From Bacillus sp. KH172YL63 (GTDB taxonomy: Bacteria; Bacillota; Bacilli; Bacillales; Bacillaceae_B): DNA of 64,000 nt. The notes beneath the pieces were generated by a model. The model was not told the origin of the DNA. It saw nothing but the letters and a program-made list of their open reading frames with translations, and made no database searches. A program made the translations under genes and the position numbers. Location of the stretch: NCBI RefSeq assembly GCF_011398925.1, contig NZ_AP022842.1, forward strand, positions 484,001-548,000, read 5' to 3'. Shown here piece after piece: positions 25,641 through 38,745 of this stretch. The first letter of the stretch is position 1. Each line of letters begins with the position of its first letter.

Positions 25641-26606
25641 GTGAAGCTGGTCAGTTTTTTAACAGATGGAAGTGTAAGAGCCGGAATGCTGCAGGGAAAC
25701 CTTGTCGCCGATATCCATGCGGTGAGCGGCGGATCACTCCCGAAAGAGATGGCGGCCGTCATCGAACTGGGTGATGAGGGGCTGTCTGAAATGAGGGGGC
25801 TCGGCCCTTTTTCAAAAGGGGAAACAGGGGTGCATGAGCTGAAAGATGTCACGCTGAAATCGCCAATCCCGCGGCCCGTAAGCATCAGGGACTTCTATGC
25901 ATTTGAAGAACATGTGAAGACAGCCCGGAAGCGGAGGGGGCTCGATGTGGTACCGGAATGGTATGACATCCCGGTCTTCTATTTTACGAATCACCTGGCT
26001 GTCAAAGGCCCGCTTGATACGGTCGAGAAGCCGGCTGATTGCGGGTGGCTCGATTATGAGCTGGAAATCGCCTGCGTCATCGGGAAAGAAGGAAGGGACA
26101 TCACGGCGGATGAGGCGGATGATCATATATACGGGTATTTGATCATGAACGATTGGAGTGCCCGGGACATTCAGAAGCATGAGATGAAAGTCGGACTCGG
26201 TCCTGCGAAAGGGAAGGATTTCGCGACATCCCTCGGCCCATATCTGGTCACGAAGGATGAACTGGAACCATACCGGCAGGGCGACCGTTACGACCTGTCC
26301 ATGACGGCAAAAGTGAACGGGCAGCTGTTGTCCGAAGGGAACTACCGGGACATTCATTATACATTCGGGGAGATGATCGAGCGGGCATCGAAGGGGGTCA
26401 CCCTGTATCCCGGTGAGGTCATCGGCTCCGGTACGGTCGGAACAGGTTGCATACTGGAACTCGGGACAGAGGTCCACCGCTGGCTGGAGGCCGGTGATGT
26501 AGTGGAGTTGGAGATTACCGGATTAGGATTATTGAAGAATAGAATTGCAGAGAGAAGAGAGGGGGAAGTTCATGTACTATCGTCAACTGGGGAGCATACC
26601 CCATAA
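25641..26606 (+). CDS. Fumarylacetoacetate hydrolase family protein
   Basis: Last step of the homogentisate route, hydrolysing (maleyl- or) fumarylacetoacetate to fumarate and acetoacetate. 321 residues with the FAH catalytic domain: metal ligands in the RDFYAFEEH and DYELEIACVIGKEGRDI stretches, then IMNDWSARDIQ and GSGTVGTGC. GTG 25641 follows AAGGTGATG. The shorter bacterial form lacks the long N-terminal domain of animal FAH. It overlaps the next gene by 35 bp. Confidence 0.9.
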   Translation: MKLVSFLTDGSVRAGMLQGNLVADIHAVSGGSLPKEMAAVIELGDEGLSEMRGLGPFSKGETGVHELKDVTLKSPIPRPVSIRDFYAFEEHVKTARKRRGLDVVPEWYDIPVFYFTNHLAVKGPLDTVEKPADCGWLDYELEIACVIGKEGRDITADEADDHIYGYLIMNDWSARDIQKHEMKVGLGPAKGKDFATSLGPYLVTKDELEPYRQGDRYDLSMTAKVNGQLLSEGNYRDIHYTFGEMIERASKGVTLYPGEVIGSGTVGTGCILELGTEVHRWLEAGDVVELEITGLGLLKNRIAERREGEVHVLSSTGEHTP

Positions 26607-27717
26607 ACGTCATACTATGTTTAAAAAGGATGATGGCACGCTGTACAGGGAGCAGGTGATGGGGACGAAGGGATTCTCGGGCACACAGTCGATCCTCTAT
26701 CATCATCATTTGCCGACAGCTGTCGCGAAAACCGAATACTTAGGAAGTTATATGCCGGAATTTGAAGAAGACAGTGCCCTTCGTCATCGTCATTTCTTCA
26801 CAGACAAAGTCGAGAAAAAAGGCTGTGCCTTAAAGAGCCGGGAATATTTGCTCGGTAATTCGGATCTGTTGATCGGAACCGCTTATGTCACCGAGGAAAT
26901 GGGCAGCTTCTACCGGAATGGTGACGGGGATGAAATGCTCTATATCCATTTTGGCAAAGGGAAAGTGGAGACGATGTTCGGTACCGTCACATACGGAAAA
27001 GGTGATTATGTGGTGATCCCGATCGGAACCATTTACCGTGTCGTCCCGGAAGAAGATACGAAAATGCTGATCGTCGAGTCCTTCTCTCAGATCACGACGC
27101 CCCGCCGTTACCGTAACGAATACGGGCAGCTGCTTGAGCACAGCCCGTTTTGTGAACGTGATATCAGGGGACCGGAAAAGCTTGAAACGGTGGATGAAAA
27201 GGGCGAATTCGAAGTGATCACGAAATCAAGGGGTGCCCTTCATTCACACGTATTGAACCATCACCCCCTCGACGTCGTCGGCTGGGATGGATATTTGTAT
27301 CCTTGGGTGTTCAATATCGAGGATTTCGAACCGATCACCGGCCGCGTCCATCAGCCGCCTCCTGTCCATCAAACGTTTGAAGGCCATAACTTCGTTGTGT
27401 GCTCATTCGTGCCGCGGTTATATGATTATCATCCTGAATCGATTCCGGCCCCATATAATCACAGCAACGTAAACAGCGATGAGCTCCTGTACTATGTGGA
27501 AGGGAACTTCATGAGCCGGAAAGGGATTAAGGAAGGATCGATCACCCTTCATCCAAGCGGGATTCCCCACGGCCCTCATCCAGGAACGACGGAAGCGAGC
27601 ATCGGCAAAAAAGAGACCCTCGAGCTCGCCGTGATGATCGATACATTCAAACCGTTGAAGATTGTCAAACAGGCACACGATGTCGAAGATCCCAATTATA
27701 TGTTCACATGGGTATAA
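26572..27717 (+). CDS. hmgA: Homogentisate 1,2-dioxygenase
   Basis: Fe(II) ring-cleaving dioxygenase giving maleylacetoacetate. The start at ATG 26572 (MYYRQLGSIPHKRHTMF) is supported by GAGGGGG upstream and gives 381 residues, the length of the short bacterial type. The cupin core has the ligand-rich stretches LLYYVEGNF and HPSGIPHGPHPG. It ends the operon at a strong terminator. Order hpd-aminotransferase-flavin protein-fah-hmgA covers tyrosine degradation except maleylacetoacetate isomerase, which I do not find. Confidence 0.92.
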   Translation: MYYRQLGSIPHKRHTMFKKDDGTLYREQVMGTKGFSGTQSILYHHHLPTAVAKTEYLGSYMPEFEEDSALRHRHFFTDKVEKKGCALKSREYLLGNSDLLIGTAYVTEEMGSFYRNGDGDEMLYIHFGKGKVETMFGTVTYGKGDYVVIPIGTIYRVVPEEDTKMLIVESFSQITTPRRYRNEYGQLLEHSPFCERDIRGPEKLETVDEKGEFEVITKSRGALHSHVLNHHPLDVVGWDGYLYPWVFNIEDFEPITGRVHQPPPVHQTFEGHNFVVCSFVPRLYDYHPESIPAPYNHSNVNSDELLYYVEGNFMSRKGIKEGSITLHPSGIPHGPHPGTTEASIGKKETLELAVMIDTFKPLKIVKQAHDVEDPNYMFTWV

Positions 27718-27721
27718 AAAG

Positions 27722-27768
27722 AAGAATTAATCCAAACACCAGCTGGTGGTTTGGGTTGATTCTTTTTT
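27722..27768 (+). terminator. Terminator of the homogentisate operon
   Basis: AGAATTAATCCAAACACC pairs through G-U-tolerant bases with GGTGGTTTGGGTTGATTCT, loop AGCT, followed by six T. Confidence 0.88.
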
Positions 27769-27853
27769 GTGTTATCGGTAAATGGATGGACAGGGAATGG
27801 CCGGCCTTCCTTCATGGCAAGGTTTGTACAGATCTGGCAGACTGGTGGCAAGA

Positions 27854-27896
27854 TTTTATAATTGAAAAAGGTGAAATGACATTCTCAATTATAAAA
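27854..27896 (+). repeat. 12-bp perfect inverted repeat in the spacer before ilvE
   Basis: TTTTATAATTGA (27854-27865) and TCAATTATAAAA (27885-27896) are exact inverses with 19 bp between. The spacer 27769-28056 shows no gene. A looser pair (TTTGTCGAAAAA near 27952 and a TTTTTCGACCGACAAA-type partner near 28026) is also present. Function unknown. Confidence 0.6.
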
Positions 27897-28056
27897 GATA
27901 TTTGAGAATGTGTCAGTCGTGTTGAAGGCTCCTAATCCCCGGCACGAAGGAATTTGTCGAAAAATATTAATCCGAATCTTGCCTGCGGAGAGAAGCGGCT
28001 GATCATAAAAAAATTCAAAAAATTTTTTCGACCGACAAAGTCGATAAGGACAAAGA

Positions 28057-28070
28057 TGTAAGCGTTTACC
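28057..28070 (+). promoter_or_regulatory. CcpA cre-like site upstream of the ilvE promoter
   Basis: TGTAAGCGTTTACC matches the cre consensus TGWAANCGNTNWCA at 13 of 14 positions. It lies about 47 bp upstream of the -35 element, the kind of position from which CcpA activates the ilv-leu operon in Bacillus subtilis; activation here is inferred. Confidence 0.55.
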
Positions 28071-28116
28071 TGTAATCAGATTAATCTAAATAGTCAAACA
28101 ATTTACAAAAAGGCTG

Positions 28117-28145
28117 TTGACCTTCCCGGAAAACGGGCGTAATAT
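28117..28145 (+). promoter_or_regulatory. Sigma-A promoter of ilvE-ilvD
   Basis: TTGACC (28117-28122), 17-bp spacer, TAATAT (28140-28145). The spacer contains the small inverted repeat CCCG/CGGG, a possible operator. The untranslated leader to ilvE would be about 145 nt. Confidence 0.75.
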
Positions 28146-28247
28146 TGTCCTCAATATAAAAATCCTGAGTCAAGAAAGGACGGCAGTCACCGGCGGAATC
28201 GGCCGGCTGCACGTCGCCACGGCTCAACGCAATCATGCTATAAGAAT

Positions 28248-28262
28248 AAATTTCTGAATAAT
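28248..28262 (+). promoter_or_regulatory. CodY-like box in the ilvE leader
   Basis: AAATTTCTGAATAAT fits the CodY consensus at 12 of 15 positions and lies about 100 bp downstream of the promoter, where CodY could act as a roadblock. CodY control of branched-chain amino-acid genes is established in relatives. Confidence 0.5.
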
Positions 28263-28297
28263 CAAAATAAATAGTGAACATGAAAGGGATGATGAAC

Positions 28298-29197
28298 ATG
28301 AACGAACAATGGATCTACTTAGACGGACAATACGTAAAAAAGGAAGACGCAGTTGTATCTGTGTACGACCATGGTTTTCTATATGGAGATGGAGTGTTCG
28401 AAGGCATTCGAATGTACGACGGCAACGTATTCCGTCTGGAAGAACATGTTGATCGCCTTTATGATTCTGCCAAATCGATCATGTTGCACATCGAAGTGTC
28501 GAAACAGGAGATGGGTGACATCATTGTGGATACATTGAAGAAAAACAAGCTGGAAAATGCCTACATACGGGTGGTCATCTCCAGGGGAGTCGGAAATCTG
28601 GGTCTGGACCCTTTCACCTGCAGGAAGCCGCAGATCATCGTCATTGCCGAACAGCTGGCCTTGTTCCCGAAAAGCCTGTATGAAACTGGGATCGATATCG
28701 TGACGGTAGCGAGCAGGCGGAACCGGGCGGATGTCCTGTCACCGAAGGTTAAATCATTAAACTACTTAAATAATATTCTCGTAAAAATCGAAGCGAATCT
28801 GGCAGGTGTCAGTGAAGCCTTGATGCTGAACGATCAGGGATATGTCGCGGAAGGGTCTGCAGACAATATCTTCATCGTCAAAAAAGGGAAGATCCTGACG
28901 CCGCCTGGATATGTCGGGGCGCTTGAAGGGATCACCCGTAATGCGATCATCGAGATTGCGGAGAAATTAGGCTTCGAGATGAAAGAAGAAGTTTTCACCC
29001 GTCACGATGTCTATACAGCGGATGAGGTGTTCTTGACGGGAACCGCAGCCGAAGTCATCGCCGTTGTGAAAGTGGACGGCAGGGTGATCGGTGAAGGAAA
29101 GCCCGGGAAGTATACAAACCAATTATTGCAGGAGTTCAGAAACACTGTCACGCAGGATGGAAGAAAAGTTTACAAACAAAATGCACAGGTTGGCTAA
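28298..29197 (+). CDS. ilvE: Branched-chain amino-acid aminotransferase
   Basis: Class IV PLP aminotransferase catalysing the last step of valine, leucine and isoleucine synthesis. ATG 28298 (MNEQWIYLDGQYV) is chosen because AAAGGG lies 9 bases before it; GTG 28274 and other ATGs upstream lack this. 299 residues. Motifs: VYDHGFLYGDGVFEGIRMY, the PLP lysine in KVKSLNYLNNILVKIEA, and EGSADNIFIV. First gene of the ilv region, 15 bp before ilvD. Confidence 0.92.
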   Translation: MNEQWIYLDGQYVKKEDAVVSVYDHGFLYGDGVFEGIRMYDGNVFRLEEHVDRLYDSAKSIMLHIEVSKQEMGDIIVDTLKKNKLENAYIRVVISRGVGNLGLDPFTCRKPQIIVIAEQLALFPKSLYETGIDIVTVASRRNRADVLSPKVKSLNYLNNILVKIEANLAGVSEALMLNDQGYVAEGSADNIFIVKKGKILTPPGYVGALEGITRNAIIEIAEKLGFEMKEEVFTRHDVYTADEVFLTGTAAEVIAVVKVDGRVIGEGKPGKYTNQLLQEFRNTVTQDGRKVYKQNAQVG

Positions 29198-29212
29198 GTT
29201 GGAGGTGATGAC

Positions 29213-30880
29213 GTGCGAAGTGACATGATCAAAAAAGGAATCGACCGTGCTCCCCACCGCAGTTTACTGTATGCGACGGGAGTGAAGCTGGAAGATTTGG
29301 AGAAACCATTCATCGGTGTATGTAACTCGTATATCGATATCATCCCCGGTCACATGCATTTAAACGGATTTGCTCAAGTCGTGAAAGAAGCGATCCGGGA
29401 AGCAGGCGGGATCCCGTTCGAATTCAACACAATCGGTGTCGATGACGGGATCGCCATGGGACATATCGGGATGAGATATTCGCTCCCGAGCAGGGAACTG
29501 ATTGCAGACTCAGCGGAAACCGTCATCAACGCCCACTGGTTTGACGGCGTATTCTATATCCCGAACTGCGATAAGATCACACCGGGAATGCTGATGGCCT
29601 CGGTCAGGACGAATGTCCCTTCCGTTTTTGTATCGGGAGGTCCGATGGAAGCTGGCGTATCAAGTGAAGGGAAGCCTTTATCACTCGTATCCGTTTTCGA
29701 AGGCGTCGGTGCCCATCAGTCTGGAAGGATGACGGCGGAACAGCTGCTGGATATCGAAGCTAATGCTTGTCCGACTTGCGGATCGTGCTCCGGGATGTTC
29801 ACGGCGAACTCGATGAATTCCCTGATGGAGATGCTCGGAATGGCACCTCCCGGAAATGGGACGATCGTCGCAACATCCGAAGAGCGGCATCAATTGATCA
29901 AGGATGCAGCGAAATACCTTGTAGACATGGTAAAAAAAGACATCAAGCCGAGGGATATCATCACCGAAGATACGATCGATGACGCGTTCGCCCTGGATAT
30001 GGCGATGGGAGGCTCGACGAATACGGTCCTTCACACGCTTGCGATTGCCAATGAAGCAGAAATCGATTATGACATCAACCGGATCAATAAAGTGGCTGAA
30101 AGGGTCCCATATCTGTCCAAGATCAGCCCGGCCTCCGACTACTCCATGCAGGATGTGCACAATGCCGGAGGGGTCAGCGCCATCATTAAAGAGCTGTGCG
30201 AGATGGAAGCCGTACACAAAGACCGGATCACCATCACCGGAAAATCACTGTATGAAAATGTGAAGGATGCCCACATTCAAAACGATGACGTCATCCGCCG
30301 TAAGGAAAACGCCCACAGTCCGGTAGGCGGATTATCCGTCCTGTTCGGAAATATCGCCCCTAACGGCGGTGTCATCAAGGTTGGGGCAGTGGACCCATCG
30401 ATCAAGACATTCATGGGAGAAGCGATCGTTTACGAATCACAGGATGCTGCCCTTGCCGGAATCGAAAGTGGCGAAGTGAAGGAAGGTCATGTGGTGGTCA
30501 TCAGGTACGAAGGGCCAAAGGGCGGTCCTGGCATGCCTGAAATGCTTGCCCCGACAGCTGCGATTGCAGGGCGGGGATTAGAAAAGAAAGTGGCCCTCAT
30601 GACAGATGGACGATTTTCCGGGGCATCCCGGGGCATATCCATCGGACACGTATCACCGGAAGCGGCTGAGGGAGGGCCGATCGGGGTCGTGGAAAATGGC
30701 GATCCGATCTTCATCGACCTGACCAATCGGACAATTTCCCTGATGGTGTCAGAAGAAGAGCTGAAGTTCAGGCAGCAGGAGTGGGTACAGCCTCCTCCGA
30801 AAATCAAAAAAGGATATCTTGCAAGATATGCAAAGCTTGTGACATCAGCGAGTACAGGCGGCATCTTGAAAACCGAATAG
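29213..30880 (+). CDS. ilvD: Dihydroxy-acid dehydratase
   Basis: Iron-sulfur dehydratase forming the 2-oxo acids of valine and isoleucine synthesis, 555 residues. Cluster cysteines are visible in [17 protein letters not shown] and [12 protein letters not shown]; the C-terminal [20 protein letters not shown] is diagnostic. GTG 29213 follows GGAGGTGATG. The T-box leader begins right after its stop, so ilvE-ilvD lie upstream of the tRNA-sensing control point. Confidence 0.95.
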   Translation: MRSDMIKKGIDRAPHRSLLYATGVKLEDLEKPFIGVCNSYIDIIPGHMHLNGFAQVVKEAIREAGGIPFEFNTIGVDDGIAMGHIGMRYSLPSRELIADSAETVINAHWFDGVFYIPNCDKITPGMLMASVRTNVPSVFVSGGPMEAGVSSEGKPLSLVSVFEGVGAHQSGRMTAEQLLDIEANACPTCGSCSGMFTANSMNSLMEMLGMAPPGNGTIVATSEERHQLIKDAAKYLVDMVKKDIKPRDIITEDTIDDAFALDMAMGGSTNTVLHTLAIANEAEIDYDINRINKVAERVPYLSKISPASDYSMQDVHNAGGVSAIIKELCEMEAVHKDRITITGKSLYENVKDAHIQNDDVIRRKENAHSPVGGLSVLFGNIAPNGGVIKVGAVDPSIKTFMGEAIVYESQDAALAGIESGEVKEGHVVVIRYEGPKGGPGMPEMLAPTAAIAGRGLEKKVALMTDGRFSGASRGISIGHVSPEAAEGGPIGVVENGDPIFIDLTNRTISLMVSEEELKFRQQEWVQPPPKIKKGYLARYAKLVTSASTGGILKTE

Positions 30881-30892
30881 ATCGTAAAGCGT

Positions 30893-31178
30893 TGAAGAGG
30901 TAAAAGGATTGGAATCCGTATTTTCAGAGAGCTGGTGGTGCTGTGAACCAGTAATACATCCAATACCGACATCCCCTCTGAGTATCGTTCTGAACGTCTC
31001 AAGTAGGAACGGTCGAGTAGATGTTACTCGTTACAAAAACAAAGGCTGATGAAACCGGTCAGCCTGCAAAGGGAGATCAATCGGTCTCTGAATGAGGGTG
31101 GTACCGTGGAAAGGATGTAAGACCTTTTCACCCCTGCGAAAGATGAATTCTGTCGTAGTGGGTGGGAAGGTCTTTTTT
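30893..31178 (+). promoter_or_regulatory. T-box leader (tRNA-Ile type likely) controlling ilvB onward
   Basis: tRNA-sensing transcription attenuator in a 372-bp spacer. The T-box sequence AGGGTGGTACCGTG is at 31095-31108. The terminator has arms 31119-31133 (AAGACCTTTTCACCC) and 31160-31172, then T6. In Stem I, ATTGG (30908-30912) pairs with CCAAT (30960-30964), and the specifier-loop strand reads ACCGACATC, so the codon is probably ATC (isoleucine) at 30971-30973. I see no clear promoter between ilvD and the leader, so it may regulate readthrough from ilvED. Confidence 0.9.
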
Positions 31179-31252
31179 GTTTGAATCAGTTGGGTGAACA
31201 ATGCTCAGGCAAAATCAAACCAGCTTTTAAAAAAGGAGAGGAGAGATAGGCA

Positions 31253-32974
31253 ATGAGAGCGAAAGTTGAGGCAGAACCGGCTTCACAGACACTGACAGAC
31301 AACGTCAACGGTGCTGATATGCTGATGATGGCTTTAAAGGAAGAGAGAGTTGAGATTCTGTTTGGATATCCTGGAGGCGCGGTATTGCCGATTTACGATG
31401 CTCTTTACAAAGCTCCGATCAAGCATGTCCTGGCACGGCATGAACAGGGCGCCATCCACGCGGCGGAAGGGTATGCGAGGGTATCCGGGAAACCGGGAGT
31501 CGTCATTGCGACGTCAGGCCCAGGGGCGACGAATCTTGTCACCGGGATTGCAGATGCGATGATGGATTCCCTGCCACTCGTCATCTTCACCGGTCAGGTG
31601 GCTTCAGGTGTGATCGGGACCGATGCCTTTCAGGAAGCGGATGTTGTCGGCATCACGATGCCGATCACGAAGCATAATTATCAGGTCCGGGACATCAAGG
31701 ACCTGCCGAGGATCGTCAAGGAAGCCTTTCATATCGCCTCGACAGGCAGGCCGGGACCGGTGCTTGTCGATATACCGAAGGATCTCACATTGCAGCAGGC
31801 TTACCTGCCCCACGAGGTGGAGATGGACCTGCCGGGTTATCAGCCGAACTTCAGCCCGAATCCACTACAAATCAAGAAGATGGTCGACGCCATCCAGGTG
31901 TCGAAGCAGCCGGTCATCCTAGCCGGTGCCGGTGTCCTTCACGGAAAGGCAACGGAGGAACTGAAAACATTCGCAGAGCAGTATGATATCCCGGTGATCC
32001 ATACCCTCCTAGGGCTGGGCGGATTTCCGGCAGATCATCCGCTGTTTCTCGGAATGGCGGGAATGCATGGTTGTTATGCGAGCAATATGGCCATCCATGA
32101 ATGTGATCTTCTTATCAATATCGGTGCCCGGTTCGATGACAGGCTGACAGGGAATCTCACCACGTTCGCGCCAAGGGCGAAGGTGGTCCATATCGATATC
32201 GACCCGGCTGAGATCGGGAAGAACGTGGATACTCAGATTCCAATCGTGGCCGATGCAAAGCAGGCACTCACCAAGCTCCTTCAACATGAAGTCGTAAAGC
32301 CGGATTTCGATGCCTGGCACCATCATCTCAAATCGTACAAAAGGGACTATCCATTCTGGTATAACCAGGCACAGGACGTATTGTCCCCGCAGCGCCTGAT
32401 CGAGCAGGTATACGAAATGACGAACGGGGAAGCCGTCGTCACGACAGATGTCGGGCAGCATCAGATGTGGGCGGCCCAATACTACTCTTTCAAAAAGCCG
32501 AACAACTGGGTCACATCCGGCGGACTCGGGACGATGGGCTTCGGTTTCCCGGCTGCGATCGGTGCACAATTGGCGAACCCGTCCAGTACCGTCGTCGCTT
32601 TCGTCGGGGACGGCGGATTCCAAATGACCCTGCAGGAGCTGGTTCTCTTGAAAGAGCTGAATCTTCCAGTCAAGGTGATCCTGCTCAACAACGGCACGCT
32701 CGGAATGGTCAGACAGTGGCAGGAAACGTTCTTTGAAGAGAGGTACTCTCAATCGGTATTTTCCATGCAGCCTGATTTCGTGAAGCTGGCCGAATCATAC
32801 GGCATCAAAGGATATCAAGTGAAAACCCAGGAAGAAGTCGATGCTGTTTTAAAAGAAGCGCTCACAAATGATGAGCCGGTACTCATCGACTGCTGGGTGA
32901 ATCCAAAGGAAAACGTCTACCCGATGGTGGCCCCAGGGAAGGGATTACACGAAATGTTAGGGGTGAAACCATGA
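31253..32974 (+). CDS. ilvB: Acetolactate synthase, large catalytic subunit
   Basis: Thiamine-diphosphate enzyme making acetolactate or acetohydroxybutyrate, 573 residues. Catalytic glutamate in [19 protein letters not shown] region and the thiamine-diphosphate motif [17 protein letters not shown] to [12 protein letters not shown]. First gene after the T-box. Start ATG follows AAGGAGAGGAGAGA. Its stop overlaps ilvH by 4 bp. Confidence 0.96.
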   Translation: MRAKVEAEPASQTLTDNVNGADMLMMALKEERVEILFGYPGGAVLPIYDALYKAPIKHVLARHEQGAIHAAEGYARVSGKPGVVIATSGPGATNLVTGIADAMMDSLPLVIFTGQVASGVIGTDAFQEADVVGITMPITKHNYQVRDIKDLPRIVKEAFHIASTGRPGPVLVDIPKDLTLQQAYLPHEVEMDLPGYQPNFSPNPLQIKKMVDAIQVSKQPVILAGAGVLHGKATEELKTFAEQYDIPVIHTLLGLGGFPADHPLFLGMAGMHGCYASNMAIHECDLLINIGARFDDRLTGNLTTFAPRAKVVHIDIDPAEIGKNVDTQIPIVADAKQALTKLLQHEVVKPDFDAWHHHLKSYKRDYPFWYNQAQDVLSPQRLIEQVYEMTNGEAVVTTDVGQHQMWAAQYYSFKKPNNWVTSGGLGTMGFGFPAAIGAQLANPSSTVVAFVGDGGFQMTLQELVLLKELNLPVKVILLNNGTLGMVRQWQETFFEERYSQSVFSMQPDFVKLAESYGIKGYQVKTQEEVDAVLKEALTNDEPVLIDCWVNPKENVYPMVAPGKGLHEMLGVKP

Positions 32975-33495
32975 GGAAGCGGATTGTCACAGCCCTTGTC
33001 CACAACCGGAGCGGTGTTTTGAACCGGGTGACAGGATTGTTCACGAAGCGTCAGTTCAATATCGAAAGCATCTCGGTCGGATACACGGAAGTCGAAGGGA
33101 TATCCCGGATGACCTTTGTCGTCAACGTGGAAGATGACCGGAAGATTGAACAGCTGTTAAAACAGCTCCATAAACAAATCGATGTCCTCAAAGTATCGGA
33201 CATCACCGATCAGGGTGTCGTTGCCAGGGAGCTTGCCCTCATCAAGGTGCTGAGCACAGGTCAGACCCGGTCCGAAATCAACGGGATCGTAGAACCGTTC
33301 AGGGCTGCCATCATAGATGTCGCAAGGGACAGCGTGACCGTTCAGGTGACAGGGGAAACGTCTAAAATAGAAGCCATCATCGATCTGTTAAGGCCATATG
33401 GGATCAAGGAAATCGCACGTACAGGGATCACGGCATTCGCCCGTGGCAATGGAAAACCGGTCACCGATCTGAAACAGTATTCAATCGTGAATTAA
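32971..33495 (+). CDS. ilvH: Acetolactate synthase, small regulatory subunit
   Basis: ACT-domain regulatory subunit binding valine and stabilising IlvB, 174 residues. The N-terminal ACT domain carries [28 protein letters not shown]; the C-terminal domain ends with the family's [12 protein letters not shown] overlap with ilvB indicates coupled translation. Confidence 0.95.
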   Translation: MRKRIVTALVHNRSGVLNRVTGLFTKRQFNIESISVGYTEVEGISRMTFVVNVEDDRKIEQLLKQLHKQIDVLKVSDITDQGVVARELALIKVLSTGQTRSEINGIVEPFRAAIIDVARDSVTVQVTGETSKIEAIIDLLRPYGIKEIARTGITAFARGNGKPVTDLKQYSIVN

Positions 33496-33505
33496 TACCT
33501 TTTAA

Positions 33506-36110
<2,605 letters not shown>

Positions 36111-36160
36111 ATGAAGGGAGTCTTGGGACTCTTCTATTATAAAAACAGGAGGTAATTCTA

Positions 36161-37273
36161 ATGAAGAAGAAAATCGCTGTACTACCAGGAGACGGGATTG
36201 GTCAGGAAATCATGGACGGGGCATTGGAAGTACTGAAGGCAGTCGGTGACTGGTTCGGGCATGAGTTCGAAGTCGAAAAGGGCCATATCGGCGGCTCTGC
36301 CATCGACCGTTACGGCGTACCATTACCTCCTGAAACGATCAAGCTGTGCAAAGAGAGCGACGCTGTTTTACTGGGTGCAGTCGGAGGGCCGAAATGGGAG
36401 CACCTCCCGAAAGAGGTACGGCCTGAAAAAGGGCTGCTCGGGATCAGGAAAGAGTTTGACCTGTTCGCGAATCTTCGTCCGGTGAAAGCCTTTGAAAGCC
36501 TTCTGGGGGCCTCTCCCCTTAAACGGGAAATCGTCGAAGAAGTGGATTTGGTGATCGTCCGTGAACTGACGGGCGGCCTGTACTTCGGTCAGCCGTCCGG
36601 ACGCCAGGGAAAACAGGATGAAGTCGCCATCGACACCCTCGTGTATGAAAAGAGCGAAATCGAACGGATCGTTCATAAAGCCTTCAAGCTTGCACAAAAA
36701 CGGAAGAAAAAAGTCACCTCCGTCGACAAGGCCAATGTGCTGGAAACAAGCCGAATGTGGCGGGAAGTCGTGAATGAAGTGGCGGCAGAATACCCTGATG
36801 TGGAAGTGGAGCACATGCTTGTCGACGTCGCTGCCATGAAGCTGATGTATCAGCCGAAGCAATTCGATGTGCTTGTGACGGAGAATATGTTCGGGGATAT
36901 CCTCAGTGATGAAGCATCCATGATCACCGGCTCACTCGGCATGCTCCCTTCCGCCAGTCTGAGAGGCGACGGTTTCGGACTGTATGAACCGGTCCACGGC
37001 TCTGCACCGGATATCGCAGGTAAAGGAAAAGCCAATCCACTGGCGATGATCCTGTCGGTTGCGATGATGCTCAGACACTCCTTCGGTTTAAAAGAAGAGG
37101 CTGAAATGATTGAAATGGCCGTCCAGGAAGTGCTGAATGCAGGATACCGAACAGGCGATCTCTGGACGATGGGACGGGGGACCGTTGTCGGCACCGGTGC
37201 CATGAGTCAACTGGTTGTCGAAAGGCTGGAAGCGGATCATGCGCTGTCCTCGATCCTCGCCGCCTACTTATAA
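36161..37273 (+). CDS. leuB: 3-isopropylmalate dehydrogenase
   Basis: NAD-dependent oxidative decarboxylase of leucine synthesis, 370 residues. Motifs: [23 protein letters not shown], the [13 protein letters not shown] stretch and metal-binding [24 protein letters not shown]. Start ATG follows ACAGGAGG. A 50-bp gap separates it from leuA, with no terminator. Confidence 0.96.
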   Translation: MKKKIAVLPGDGIGQEIMDGALEVLKAVGDWFGHEFEVEKGHIGGSAIDRYGVPLPPETIKLCKESDAVLLGAVGGPKWEHLPKEVRPEKGLLGIRKEFDLFANLRPVKAFESLLGASPLKREIVEEVDLVIVRELTGGLYFGQPSGRQGKQDEVAIDTLVYEKSEIERIVHKAFKLAQKRKKKVTSVDKANVLETSRMWREVVNEVAAEYPDVEVEHMLVDVAAMKLMYQPKQFDVLVTENMFGDILSDEASMITGSLGMLPSASLRGDGFGLYEPVHGSAPDIAGKGKANPLAMILSVAMMLRHSFGLKEEAEMIEMAVQEVLNAGYRTGDLWTMGRGTVVGTGAMSQLVVERLEADHALSSILAAYL

Positions 37274-37318
37274 GAATAGATTGTGAATCAAAAAACGAAA
37301 TCAACCGGGAGGGAGTCC

Positions 37319-38734
37319 ATGGCAGGGAAAAATATCATCGAAAAGATATGGGAAAAACATATTGTACACAGAGAACAGGGCAAGCCGGACTTATTATACA
37401 TTGATCTGCACCTTGTGCATGAGGTGACGTCTCCCCAAGCATTTGAGGGGCTCCGTATAAAAGAGCGAAGCGTCCGGCGGCCGGACTTGACGTACGCCAC
37501 GATGGATCACAACGTACCAACGAGGGAGCGTCACATCATCAGGGATGAAATCGCCCGCCTGCAAATGGATACGTTGAAGCGAAACTGCGAAGAATTCGGT
37601 GTCACCCTTGCCGATATCGATCATCCCGATCAAGGGATCGTCCACGTCATCGGGCCGGAACTCGGGCTTACCCAGCCTGGGAAGACGATCGTGTGCGGGG
37701 ACAGCCATACGTCAACACACGGTGCATTCGGCGCCCTTGCCTTCGGGATCGGCACGAGTGAAGTGGAGCACGTATTGGCGACCCAAACACTTTGGCAGTC
37801 AAAGCCGAAAACCCTCCAGGTGGAAGTATCCGGGGAGACCGGGTTCGGCGTCACTGCAAAAGACGTGATCCTGCACATTATTTCCGCGCACGGGGTCGGG
37901 TTCGGCACCGGATATGTGATCGAGTTCACCGGAGACGTCATCCGCAATCTGACGATGGAGGAAAGGATGACCGTCTGTAATATGAGCATCGAAGCAGGGG
38001 CAAAGGCGGGGCTGATCAGTCCCGATGAAACGACGTTTGCCTATTTGGAAGGCAGGAGATATCTTCCACAGGATAGATCATTTGAACAATGCAAAGCAGA
38101 TTGGACTGGGTTGAAGAGCGATGAAGACGCGATCTATGACCACAGAATCCATGTGAAAGGGGAAGAGATCGAGCCCCATGTCACATGGGGAACAAATCCA
38201 GGCATGGGCGCCGGAATTTCAAGGTCCGTCCCTCATCCAGAAGACTACAGTGACCCGTCTGACAGAGACGGGGTGGAGCGGGCCCTCGATTATATGGGAC
38301 TCGAAGCGGGGATGAGGATGGAAGACATCCCTGTTGATTATGTGTTCATCGGTTCCTGTACCAATTCACGTCTAAGTGATCTGAGGGCGGCGGCCGAGGT
38401 CGTGAAGGGACAAAAGGTCCATGCCGGGGTAACGGCACTGGTCGTGCCTGGATCTTTTAAAGTGAAACAGGCGGCAGAAGAAGAAGGGCTCGATCTCATT
38501 TTCAAAGAAGCCGGATTCCAGTGGAGGGAAGCAGGATGCAGCATGTGCCTTGCCATGAACGATGACATCGTCCCTCCCGGCAAGCGCTGCGCTTCGACGT
38601 CCAACCGGAACTTTGAAGGCAGGCAAGGTAACGGATCAAGAACACACCTGTTAAGCCCGTCCATGGCTGCCGCGGCTGCCGTGACCGGAAAGCTGACCGA
38701 TGTGAGGAAACTGGAGAAAATGCCGATTTCATAG
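37319..38734 (+). CDS. leuC: 3-isopropylmalate dehydratase, large subunit
   Basis: Aconitase-fold [4Fe-4S] enzyme isomerising 2- to 3-isopropylmalate with LeuD, 471 residues from ATG 37319, which follows GGGAGGGAG (GTG 37283 is in frame but unsupported). Cluster cysteines lie in [13 protein letters not shown] and [11 protein letters not shown] copy of the AAGGTCCGTCCCTC repeat lies inside at 38221-38234 and encodes part of SRSVPHP, a less conserved linker before the swivel region. Confidence 0.95.
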   Translation: MAGKNIIEKIWEKHIVHREQGKPDLLYIDLHLVHEVTSPQAFEGLRIKERSVRRPDLTYATMDHNVPTRERHIIRDEIARLQMDTLKRNCEEFGVTLADIDHPDQGIVHVIGPELGLTQPGKTIVCGDSHTSTHGAFGALAFGIGTSEVEHVLATQTLWQSKPKTLQVEVSGETGFGVTAKDVILHIISAHGVGFGTGYVIEFTGDVIRNLTMEERMTVCNMSIEAGAKAGLISPDETTFAYLEGRRYLPQDRSFEQCKADWTGLKSDEDAIYDHRIHVKGEEIEPHVTWGTNPGMGAGISRSVPHPEDYSDPSDRDGVERALDYMGLEAGMRMEDIPVDYVFIGSCTNSRLSDLRAAAEVVKGQKVHAGVTALVVPGSFKVKQAAEEEGLDLIFKEAGFQWREAGCSMCLAMNDDIVPPGKRCASTSNRNFEGRQGNGSRTHLLSPSMAAAAAVTGKLTDVRKLEKMPIS

Positions 38735-38745
38735 GAGGTGTACAA

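Noticed and set aside
27708..27905. 65-codon frame overlapping the hmgA terminator
   Set aside because: It starts inside hmgA and reads through a clear terminator hairpin; no ribosome site.
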